Below the pieces are notes generated by a model, which worked only from the letters and a program-made list of their open reading frames with translations, made no database searches and was not told the DNA's origin. Positions 1-5,054 of a stretch of DNA of 5,054 bases are shown here, one piece after another; the stretch's first letter is position 1; each line of letters begins with the position of its first letter. The position numbers and the translations under genes were made by a program. The DNA lies in NCBI GenBank assembly GCA_017523605.1, contig JAFWVZ010000167.1, positions 1 to 5,054 on the forward strand, in the 5' to 3' direction. The DNA comes from Bacillota bacterium (lineage in GTDB: Bacteria; Bacillota; Clostridia; Peptostreptococcales; Anaerovoracaceae).

Positions 1-1
1 C

Positions 2-793
2 GGACAGTACTCGCACGCTCTGGGCGGAGACGCCAACCCGTCCGCGACCATCCAGACGCTGTATTCCCTTATCAGTTACAAGATGTTTCTTGACGGCAGG
101 GGAAGCCTTCTGGTGTTCGGAGACTATTCAGAGCCGAGCGTCCCCAGACCGGAAAGGCCCGTGGACCCGGATCCAGGAGAGCAGGACGGCAGGGATCCCG
201 GCGGGGAGACCGTACCTGCGAAAAACATAAGACCTTACCTTTACGGCGCGGTAGCCGCGGCAGCCGTGATCGCGTGCGCCGTTCTGGCTCTGCTTAAGAA
301 ACGCAGCTATAAATCATATCTGTTCGTGGTGTTGCTCGCTGCGGTAGCGGCAGTCTGCGTAACGTTCATAAACATCGAAAAGCCCTCGGACTACTACGGA
401 AGACCGGACGACATAAAGGATCCCGTAAAGACCGAGATCATCATAGACGCGCACACCGTGGCGGGGGAAAAGTCCTACATACCTGAGGACGGAATAATAC
501 TTCCCCGCGCGGAAGTCATAATAGACAAAGGGCAGACCGCGTACGAGCAGCTCGTATCCGCGGTCAAAGCTCATTCCATCCACATAGAGATCACCGGCGG
601 AAGCTACGTTGCCGGCATAGGCAACATCTACGAGCTGGACTTCGGCGATCTTTCCGGCTGGATGTACCGCGTAAACGGAGAGTTCGCCAGCGTGAACTGC
701 AACGAATACGTGCTTAAGGAAGGGGACCTGGTGGAGTGGCTCTACACCAGGAACATCGGAAAAGACATAGGCAACGAGTACATGGGCGACTGA
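2..793 (+). CDS. Surface protein with toroid-repeat tail, two membrane helices and C-terminal DUF4430 domain (5' partial)
   Basis: The reading frame is open from the window edge, so the N-terminus is missing; the ATG at 83 is internal. Numbering from the first visible codon, residues 1-42 (GGDANPSATIQTLYSLISY and the G-x-x-S-L segment after it) look like the last helical repeat of the prenyltransferase/squalene-cyclase-like toroids that often precede DUF4430. A Pro/Asp-rich linker follows (about 45-74). Two hydrophobic helices (about 78-98 and 105-124) are separated by a short Lys/Arg-rich turn. The C-terminal DUF4430 domain (about 142-257) includes the hallmark SGWMYRVNGEF and a G-D-x-V-E-W strand. 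The basic turn suggests that both flanking domains face outside. DUF4430 is related to the C-terminal beta domain of transcobalamin and intrinsic factor. Position directly ahead of an ECF importer suggests a substrate-capture role, which is inference. The DUF4430 call is firm; the toroid call rests on a short tail. Confidence 0.85.
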   Translation, partial: GQYSHALGGDANPSATIQTLYSLISYKMFLDGRGSLLVFGDYSEPSVPRPERPVDPDPGEQDGRDPGGETVPAKNIRPYLYGAVAAAAVIACAVLALLKKRSYKSYLFVVLLAAVAAVCVTFINIEKPSDYYGRPDDIKDPVKTEIIIDAHTVAGEKSYIPEDGIILPRAEVIIDKGQTAYEQLVSAVKAHSIHIEITGGSYVAGIGNIYELDFGDLSGWMYRVNGEFASVNCNEYVLKEGDLVEWLYTRNIGKDIGNEYMGD

Positions 794-805
794 GCCCCGC
801 GGCTC
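792..805 (+). other. Small GC-rich intercistronic hairpin at the stop codon
   Basis: GAGCC (792-796) and GGCTC (801-805) can form a perfect 5-bp stem with a 4-base loop, overlapping the TGA stop of the DUF4430 gene. No T-run follows, so it is not a convincing intrinsic terminator. The rest of the 48-base gap before ecfT (806-841) shows no good promoter and no Shine-Dalgarno sequence. The hairpin might modulate the upstream/downstream expression ratio or mark an mRNA processing site, but a stem this short can arise by chance. Confidence 0.25.
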
Positions 806-841
806 TCCGCGCCTTAGCTGATATAAGTAATACCAACCGTT

Positions 842-1720
842 TTGAGAAGCTTTAAGGACCACAACCCAATATCGGTATTCGTGTTCTACATCTTCGCGAT
901 AGTACCCGCGATGTTCTGCATCAACCCCGTGCTGATGTGCATATCGCTGGCGGGCGGAGTTTCTTTCCGTCTGGCAAAGGACGGCTTGGGCGCGCTTAAA
1001 AAGATGCTGCCTTTCTTTGCCTTTCCGTTGCTGGGCGTGATTTTAAATCCGCTGTTCGTCCACAAGGGTGTTACCCCTCTCTTCATACTCAACAACAATC
1101 CTGTAACGCTGGAGGCCGTTCTGTTCGGACTTACCCTGGGGGCGATGATCTGCTCCACGGTAATATGGTTCTCCAGCTTCAACAGCATAATGACTACGGA
1201 CAAGCTGCTTTATGTCTTCGGCAGCGTGTCGCCGAAGATAGCACTTATACTTTCCATGACTCTGCGCTACATACCGCTCTACGGCCAGCAGATAAAGAAA
1301 GTGCGCCAGGCGCAGATCGTCACCGGCCTTTATAAAGAAGACAACGCGATAGACAAGATAAGAGGGGGCCTCAGGATAATGTCGGTAATGGTGTCCTGGG
1401 CCCTTGAGAACGGAATAATAACCGCAGACAGCATGTCTGCCCGCGGGTACGGGGCAGGAAGGCGGAGCCGGTTTACCATATTCGGCTGGAGGACTGCGGA
1501 CGTGGCCCTGGCGGTCCTGTGCGCGGCGCTCGGAGTCGTTACCTCAGTCTGCATGGGCATAGGACATCTGGCATTCGAATGGTACCCGGAGATTGTCTCT
1601 CCCGGAATGTCCGCACCTGCCGTAACTGCCTACATAGCATACGCGCTGCTCTGCGCAATACCGACGGTACTTCAGATAAGGGAGGAAGCAAGGTGGAGAT
1701 CCTTACAGTCCGAGATCTGA
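842..1720 (+). CDS. ecfT: EcfT, transmembrane coupling subunit of an ECF transporter
   Basis: This 292-residue membrane protein is the scaffold that joins the S component to the ATPase in an ECF importer. The N-terminus (MRSFKDHNPIS, then a hydrophobic stretch ending near N28-P29) is the typical EcfT opening, which supports the TTG start at 842; an in-frame TAA at 824-826 rules out a longer form. Hydrophobic helices lie at about 12-38, 53-73, 90-112, 218-242 and 258-278. The long amphipathic cytoplasmic region (about 115-215) contains the Arg-rich coupling helix segment (R142, Y143, the QQIKKVRQAQ stretch) and the conserved A-R-G motif at 200-202, which docks into the ATPase. No clear Shine-Dalgarno precedes the TTG, so translation may depend on the upstream gene or be weak. 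The 3' end overlaps the ATPase gene by 28 bases. The family call is firm; the transported substrate cannot be read from this subunit. Confidence 0.93.
   Translation: MRSFKDHNPISVFVFYIFAIVPAMFCINPVLMCISLAGGVSFRLAKDGLGALKKMLPFFAFPLLGVILNPLFVHKGVTPLFILNNNPVTLEAVLFGLTLGAMICSTVIWFSSFNSIMTTDKLLYVFGSVSPKIALILSMTLRYIPLYGQQIKKVRQAQIVTGLYKEDNAIDKIRGGLRIMSVMVSWALENGIITADSMSARGYGAGRRSRFTIFGWRTADVALAVLCAALGVVTSVCMGIGHLAFEWYPEIVSPGMSAPAVTAYIAYALLCAIPTVLQIREEARWRSLQSEI
1681..1685 (+). promoter_or_regulatory. Ribosome binding site that fixes the GTG start of the fused ATPase gene
   Basis: GGAGG, within a longer purine run (AAGGGAGGAAG), sits 7 bases before GTG at 1693 and inside the last codons of ecfT. From this GTG the protein begins MEILTVRDLSFKY, the normal start of an EcfA-type ATPase. 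The frame is open much further upstream (a possible start at 1519), but that stretch reads through ecfT in another frame and has no ABC-protein character, so 1693 is the supported start. Confidence 0.85.
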
Positions 1721-3351
1721 GTTTTAAATACAGCCTTGGCGACAAAGATGCCATAAGCGGCATCAGTTTCGGCGTGGAAGAAGGCGCGTTCGTCGCGGTC
1801 TGCGGCCCTACGGGGTGCGGAAAATCCACGCTGCTCCGCATGCTCAAAAAAGAGCTCATCCCCATGGGCGACATTAAGGGAGAGGTGCTGCTGGACGGTG
1901 TGCCGCTCTCCGAGATAGACGCAAGGACTTCGGCCTCCGCGGTAGGTTTTGTAATGCAGCGTCCGGAGCATCAGATAGTTACGGACAAGGTGTGGCACGA
2001 GCTCGCTTTCGGGCTAGAGAATCTCGGGCTTCCGCAGGACGTTATCAGGCGCAGGGTATCCGAGATCGCAAGCTATTTCGACATAGAAGACTGGTTCGAA
2101 AGAGACGTTGCGGATCTGTCCGGAGGGCAGAAGCAGCTGCTCAACTTGGCGTCGATAATGGTGATGCAGCCGAGGCTGCTGATACTGGACGAGCCTACCA
2201 GCCAGCTGGATCCGATAGCGGCTTCGGACTTCATCGCTACGGTCCGCAAGCTTAACACAGACATGGGACTGACGGTTATAATGGTGGAACATCGTCTGCA
2301 GGAAGTCATCCCGGCAGCCAGCATGCTTATGATAATGGATAAGGGCACTTTGCTGCACTACGGTCCGGCAAGGCAGGTCTGCGAGGAAGTATCGGACAGA
2401 CCGGACCTTCTGGCGGCCATGCCAAGCACCGTAAGGCTGTTCAAGGCAATGGGCGGACAGGGCAGATGCCCGCTTACCATAGGAGAAGGCAGACGCTGGG
2501 TGGAAGGTTTCGGGTGCAAGGTGCAGCCGGACTTTAAAGCGTTTGATGCGGCCAGGGACGAAACTCCCGATAATGACGTGCCGGCGCTGGAATTCTCCGA
2601 CGTGTGGTTCCGCTACGGAAGGGATCTTCACGACGTGCTCAGAGGCACTACCTTCAGCGTTGAACAGGGCGAGGTGTTCTGCATACTCGGAGGAAACGGA
2701 AGCGGCAAGACCACGTGTCTTGGAGCCGCGGCAGGCCTCAACAAGCCCTACAGCGGCACGGTAAAGGTGTTCGGAAAAAACGTCCGTGATTATAAGAACC
2801 AGACGCTGTACAGGAACTGTCTTACCATGCTTCCGCAGGACGTGCAGACAGTATTTCTTAAGAATACGGTACGCGAAGAGCTTAAGGACGCCGGCGAGAG
2901 CGCGGCGGCGCTTCCCTACGACATAGAAAGCCTTATGGACAAGCATCCCTACGATCTGTCCGGCGGCGAGCAGCAGCTGGTGGCTCTGGCAAAGGTCCTG
3001 GCTTCGCAGCCCAGAATACTGCTTCTGGACGAGCCCACAAAAGGCATAGATACATACAGTTCGGAGAGGATCAGCGGCATCCTAAGGTCGCTGGCGGAAG
3101 GCGGCATGACCATCGTGCTGGTGACCCACGACGTGGAATTCGCCTCACGCACGGCGGATCGCTGCGCCATGTTCTTCCGCGGCGAAGTAACGTCCGTAGG
3201 AAGGCCCAGGGAGTTCTTCTCCGAGAACAATTTCTACACCACCGCAGTCAACAGGATGACCCGCGGTTCCTTTAAGGGCTGCGTGACTCTGGAGGACGCC
3301 GTTTACGCGCTTAAGCTTCAGGATCAGGAGCTTTCCGCAGTCGAAGGATAG
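1693..3351 (+). CDS. ecfA: Fused double-domain ECF transporter ATPase (EcfA-EcfA')
   Basis: This 552-residue cytoplasmic protein carries two complete ABC ATPase halves and should supply both nucleotide sites of the importer. Half one: Walker A GPTGCGKST (38-46), Q-loop Q89, signature LSGGQ (142-146), Walker B LLILDEP (162-168) with catalytic E167, D-loop D173, switch H200. Half two: Walker A GGNGSGKTT (333-341), Q-loop Q382, signature LSGGE (422-426), Walker B ILLLDEP (442-448) with E447, D-loop D453, H479. All catalytic residues are present in both. The halves are joined by a linker of roughly 60 residues (about 235-296). Q-loop to signature spacing is about 53 residues in half one and 40 in half two, so the helical subdomain of the second half is shortened. 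The C-terminal tail (about 503-540, with an F-Y-T-T-A-x-N-R segment) resembles fused YkoD/CbrU-type ATPases. The start is GTG with a good Shine-Dalgarno. The gene overlaps ecfT by 28 bases, implying translational coupling. Confidence 0.95.
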   Translation: MEILTVRDLSFKYSLGDKDAISGISFGVEEGAFVAVCGPTGCGKSTLLRMLKKELIPMGDIKGEVLLDGVPLSEIDARTSASAVGFVMQRPEHQIVTDKVWHELAFGLENLGLPQDVIRRRVSEIASYFDIEDWFERDVADLSGGQKQLLNLASIMVMQPRLLILDEPTSQLDPIAASDFIATVRKLNTDMGLTVIMVEHRLQEVIPAASMLMIMDKGTLLHYGPARQVCEEVSDRPDLLAAMPSTVRLFKAMGGQGRCPLTIGEGRRWVEGFGCKVQPDFKAFDAARDETPDNDVPALEFSDVWFRYGRDLHDVLRGTTFSVEQGEVFCILGGNGSGKTTCLGAAAGLNKPYSGTVKVFGKNVRDYKNQTLYRNCLTMLPQDVQTVFLKNTVREELKDAGESAAALPYDIESLMDKHPYDLSGGEQQLVALAKVLASQPRILLLDEPTKGIDTYSSERISGILRSLAEGGMTIVLVTHDVEFASRTADRCAMFFRGEVTSVGRPREFFSENNFYTTAVNRMTRGSFKGCVTLEDAVYALKLQDQELSAVEG

Positions 3352-3357
3352 AACTTA

Positions 3358-4056
3358 ATGGTAAGGATAAAGAACGAAAACTTAAGAAAGACGCTTCGCA
3401 TAGTGGTGCCGTTCGTGCTGATACCGGCTGTGGTATTCGCGGGAGTTTTCGTGTTCAAGGAGAACATGTACGCCTGGATAACCGTAGCGTGTGTGATCCT
3501 TGCCCTTATCCTGTTCTACGCAAGCTTCGACAAAAAGATAGTAGGTACGCGCAGGATGGTGATCATTGCGGTAATGACCGCACTGTCGGTTATAGGCAGG
3601 GCTGTGTTCTCCGTGATACCGGCCTTTAAACCAATAACATCCATAGTTATCATTACAGCCATATGGATAGGTCCGGAGTCCGGATTCCTGGTAGGTTCGC
3701 TCACCGCGGTCATCTCCAACTTCCAGTTCGGTCAGGGACCGTGGACGCCTTTCCAGATGTTCGCCTGGGGCATGATAGGTCTTATTGCGGGTTATCTGGG
3801 AGATCCTCTTCGCAGGAGCCGCATTGCTCTTGCTGTATACGGAGCGTTTTCCGGCATAGCATATTCCATGATAATGGACATATGGACCGTTCTGTGGTAC
3901 GGCGAGGGCTTTAAGTGGGAGCTGTACGCGGCCGCTCTGGCCACCGCGCTTCCGTATACCATGGGCTATGCGGTATCGAACGTTGTTTTCCTTCTCGTTC
4001 TGGGCAGACCCTTCGGGGAGAAGCTCCAGCGGGTAAAGATAAAATACGGAGTCTAA
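3358..4056 (+). CDS. ECF transporter S component (substrate-binding membrane protein), CbrT-like candidate
   Basis: This 232-residue, very hydrophobic protein lies directly after the ATPase gene (6-base gap). AAGGA at 3344-3348, inside the end of the ATPase gene, is 9 bases from the ATG. The six-helix S-component core runs from about residue 65 to 216. It has an R-R-M-V-I-I-A-V-M-T-A-L first helix (small-residue pattern used to contact EcfT), the I-P-A-F-K-P-I segment at 87-93, and FGQGPWTPFQMFAWG (124-138). Two additional hydrophobic helices precede the core (about 13-33 and 38-57). The C-terminus is basic and cytoplasmic. S components bind the vitamin or metal and toppling of the protein moves it across the membrane. 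The GPWTPFQ motif, from memory, is typical of S components linked to B12 (CbrT group), and the DUF4430 neighbour agrees. Being an S component is secure; cobalamin as ligand is a hypothesis, and queuosine-type or other vitamins remain possible. Confidence 0.88.
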   Translation: MVRIKNENLRKTLRIVVPFVLIPAVVFAGVFVFKENMYAWITVACVILALILFYASFDKKIVGTRRMVIIAVMTALSVIGRAVFSVIPAFKPITSIVIITAIWIGPESGFLVGSLTAVISNFQFGQGPWTPFQMFAWGMIGLIAGYLGDPLRRSRIALAVYGAFSGIAYSMIMDIWTVLWYGEGFKWELYAAALATALPYTMGYAVSNVVFLLVLGRPFGEKLQRVKIKYGV

Positions 4057-4057
4057 C

Positions 4058-4873
4058 ATGAAGTACTACATCTCTACCATTTCCGACGTTGTCGACGAAG
4101 CGGACGACAACGGCTGGGAGACCATCAGCTACGTGGACCGCACCGCACCCATCGCGCAGCAATACGGCATGGGTCTGGAGATAGCGGAGTTCTGCATTTC
4201 GGAGAACATGGACGACAAGTTCGACGAAGTGCTGCCGCACGTGGAATATAACGCCGCCGCGGTAAAGGACAAGTCCCTGCACGCACCGTACAACGAGCTC
4301 TTCCCAATGGCGATAGACAAGAAAGTCGCTGCCGTTGCGTGGGACCGCTATGACAAGACCGTGGAATACTGCGTGCGCTTCGGCGCGGACAAGATGGTAG
4401 TCCACGCTAATTTCTACGACGAGATATACTACTCCTCCTGGTTCACCGCCAAACACGTGGAGTTCTGGAAGCGCTTCCTTGCGGAGCACCCGCAGAACAT
4501 TACGATCTGCGTGGAAAACGTTACGGAAAACGACCCGGAGCTTATACTGGGAATAATCCGCGGAGTGGACGATCCGCGCCTTAAGATGTGCCTGGACGTG
4601 GGTCATGCCAACCTATCTCCGATCGCTCCCATAGACTGGCTGAGGGTCTGCGCGCCGTATATTTCGCACTACCACATACACAACAACTTCGGCGCTCCAA
4701 AGGAGGGCAGGCGCAGCTGGGGCGACAGGCATCTGGCTCTGGGCAACGGAAACATAGACATGAAGGCGCTGCTGGATCTTGCGGAAGAGCTTACACCGGA
4801 TGCGACGGCGGCCATAGAAAGCTACGCTCCGGAGGAGAGCGCACAGTGGCTTAAGGATAACGGATTCATATAA
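4058..4873 (+). CDS. Xylose-isomerase/endonuclease-IV-like TIM-barrel protein (sugar phosphate isomerase/epimerase family)
   Basis: This 271-residue soluble protein has the AP_endonuc_2 (xylose-isomerase-like) TIM-barrel pattern along its whole length: LEIAEFC at 40-46, SLHAPYNELFP at 73-83, MVVHANFY at 113-120, CVENV at 151-155, CLDVGHANL at 178-186, HYHIHNN at 204-210, GDRHLALGNGNI at 222-233 and AIESY at 252-256. Candidate metal ligands are H75, H116, E153, D180, H183, H206 (or H208), D223, H225 and E254, matching in order and approximate spacing the nine zinc ligands of E. coli endonuclease IV. Relatives include sugar isomerases, epimerases and AP endonucleases, so substrate cannot be assigned. 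The gene starts 1 base after the S-component stop, with GGAG at 4048-4051, so it is co-translated with the transporter. It may modify the imported compound or a part of it, which is inference. Length is normal for the family and there is no signal peptide. Confidence 0.88.
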   Translation: MKYYISTISDVVDEADDNGWETISYVDRTAPIAQQYGMGLEIAEFCISENMDDKFDEVLPHVEYNAAAVKDKSLHAPYNELFPMAIDKKVAAVAWDRYDKTVEYCVRFGADKMVVHANFYDEIYYSSWFTAKHVEFWKRFLAEHPQNITICVENVTENDPELILGIIRGVDDPRLKMCLDVGHANLSPIAPIDWLRVCAPYISHYHIHNNFGAPKEGRRSWGDRHLALGNGNIDMKALLDLAEELTPDATAAIESYAPEESAQWLKDNGFI

Positions 4874-4892
4874 GGGATAGTAACAGCAGCGA

Positions 4893-4927
4893 AAGCCGGG
4901 CGGGAACGTCCGGCTTGACTATTTGTT
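4893..4927 (+). terminator. Intrinsic-type terminator of the ECF operon
   Basis: Located 20 bases after the TIM-barrel stop codon. AAGCCGGGCG (4893-4902) pairs with CGTCCGGCTT (4907-4916), a 10-bp stem with one G-T(U) pair closed by a GGAA (GNRA-type) tetraloop. The following T tract is imperfect (GACTATTTGTT), so termination may be incomplete. No other hairpin near the gene end is as strong. Confidence 0.7.
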
Positions 4928-4943
4928 ATCATTGTTCTACAAT
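4915..4943 (+). promoter_or_regulatory. Sigma-A-type promoter for the downstream gene
   Basis: The -35 box TTGACT (4915-4920, 5 of 6 to consensus) and the -10 box TACAAT (4938-4943, 5 of 6) are separated by exactly 17 bases, with an AT-rich region around and after the -10. The transcription start is expected near 4949-4951, giving a leader of about 48 bases before the ATG at 4998. The first two bases of the -35 box are the end of the 3' arm of the terminator stem, so the two signals overlap. Confidence 0.75.
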
Positions 4944-4950
4944 ATAAACG

Positions 4951-4976
4951 GCGGGTGGAAATATAATGACGCCCGC
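4951..4976 (+). other. Possible 5'-leader hairpin
   Basis: GCGGG (4951-4955) can pair with CCCGC (4972-4976), extendable by a T-G pair (4956/4971), leaving a 14-base AT-rich loop. It would lie at the very 5' end of the transcript from the predicted promoter and is followed by GTTTT. It ends 9 bases before the AGGAGG ribosome site at 4986-4991 and does not cover it. It may stabilise the 5' end of the mRNA or act as a weak attenuator. No known riboswitch pattern is recognisable in such a short leader. Confidence 0.3.
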
Positions 4977-4997
4977 GTTTTAATGAGGAGGAATCTT

Positions 4998-5054
4998 ATG
5001 AAAAAAGTATTAGCGATCGTTCTGGTGCTTTGCATGGTGATAGGTCTTGCTGCC
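4998..5054 (+). CDS. Start of a secreted protein or lipoprotein (3' partial, signal peptide only)
   Basis: The ATG at 4998 has an excellent Shine-Dalgarno (AGGAGG, 4986-4991) at 6 bases spacing and lies downstream of its own sigma-A-type promoter. The 19 visible residues, MKKVLAIVLVLCMVIGLAA, are a textbook signal peptide: Lys-Lys n-region, long hydrophobic core, and a G-L-A-A end that is exactly the first part of a lipobox. The next codon, outside the window, would decide whether it is a lipoprotein (Cys expected). Many Firmicute solute-binding lipoproteins start this way, but nothing here identifies the mature protein, and it may be unrelated to the ECF operon. Confidence 0.75.
   Translation, partial: MKKVLAIVLVLCMVIGLAA

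Noticed and set aside
83..85. ATG as start of the DUF4430 protein
   Set aside because: The frame continues open to the window edge and the upstream 27 codons look like toroid-repeat protein sequence, so this Met is internal.
314..862. Minus-strand open frame (182 codons) antisense to the DUF4430 gene
   Set aside because: It is antisense to a conserved domain and has no recognisable protein features; a shadow frame.
1519..1692. Upstream extension of the fused ATPase frame
   Set aside because: This stretch is ecfT read in another frame. The GGAGG site at 1681-1685 and the family-typical N-terminus fix the start at 1693.
2014..2946. Long minus-strand open frame (310 codons) inside the ATPase gene
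   Set aside because: It lies wholly antisense to a protein with all ABC motifs in place, shows no recognisable domain, and is low-complexity His/Arg/Val-rich, as expected for a shadow of a GC-rich gene.
3911..4606. Minus-strand open frame (231 codons) across the S component and TIM-barrel genes
   Set aside because: It spans two real genes antisense, its Val/His/Arg-rich translation has no domain character, and no ribosome site supports it.
4962..4967. Perfect TATAAT as an alternative -10 box
   Set aside because: No -35-like sequence lies 16-18 bases upstream (the nearest TTGTTC is 24 bases away), and the TTGACT-17-TACAAT pair is much better placed.

Overview
The window holds most of one tightly packed plus-strand operon and the first codons of the next transcription unit. 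Base composition is moderately GC-rich. Isoleucine is mostly written ATA (by hand count about 16 of 25 Ile codons in the gene at 3358-4056). TTG and GTG starts occur beside ATG, Shine-Dalgarno sites are purine-rich, and the transporter is of the energy-coupling-factor (ECF) type. This fits an anaerobic Firmicute of the Clostridia. The genus cannot be told from this sequence, and the class assignment is an inference.

Layout. Positions 2-793 carry the 3' part of a membrane-anchored surface protein: the tail of an alpha-helical toroid-like region, a Pro-rich linker, two membrane helices, and a C-terminal DUF4430 (transcobalamin C-terminal-like) domain. Next come an EcfT transmembrane protein (842-1720), a double-length EcfA ATPase with two fused ATP-binding halves (1693-3351, overlapping ecfT by 28 bases), an S-component substrate-binding membrane protein (3358-4056), and a xylose-isomerase/endonuclease-IV-like TIM-barrel protein (4058-4873). 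Intergenic gaps are 48, -28, 6 and 1 bases, so these are very probably co-transcribed. A hairpin at 4893-4916 looks like the operon terminator. A strong sigma-A-type promoter (TTGACT-17-TACAAT, 4915-4943) then drives a new gene starting at 4998, of which only a signal peptide is visible.

How the genes work together. EcfT, the fused EcfA and the S component form one complete dedicated (group I type) ECF importer for a micronutrient. The upstream surface protein combines two folds that together make up animal transcobalamin and intrinsic factor (alpha-helical toroid plus small beta domain). The S component carries a G-P-W-T-P-F-Q motif that I associate with CbrT-like, B12-linked S components. 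Import of cobalamin or a related corrinoid, with the surface protein as a capture subunit, is therefore the leading hypothesis. It is not proven by the sequence: the operon's 5' end, where a cobalamin riboswitch would lie, is outside the window. The role of the TIM-barrel enzyme in the operon is unknown, though it retains an apparently complete set of endonuclease-IV-type metal ligands.

I saw no tRNA, rRNA, CRISPR array, insertion sequence or other mobile element. There is no gene-free stretch longer than about 125 bases.
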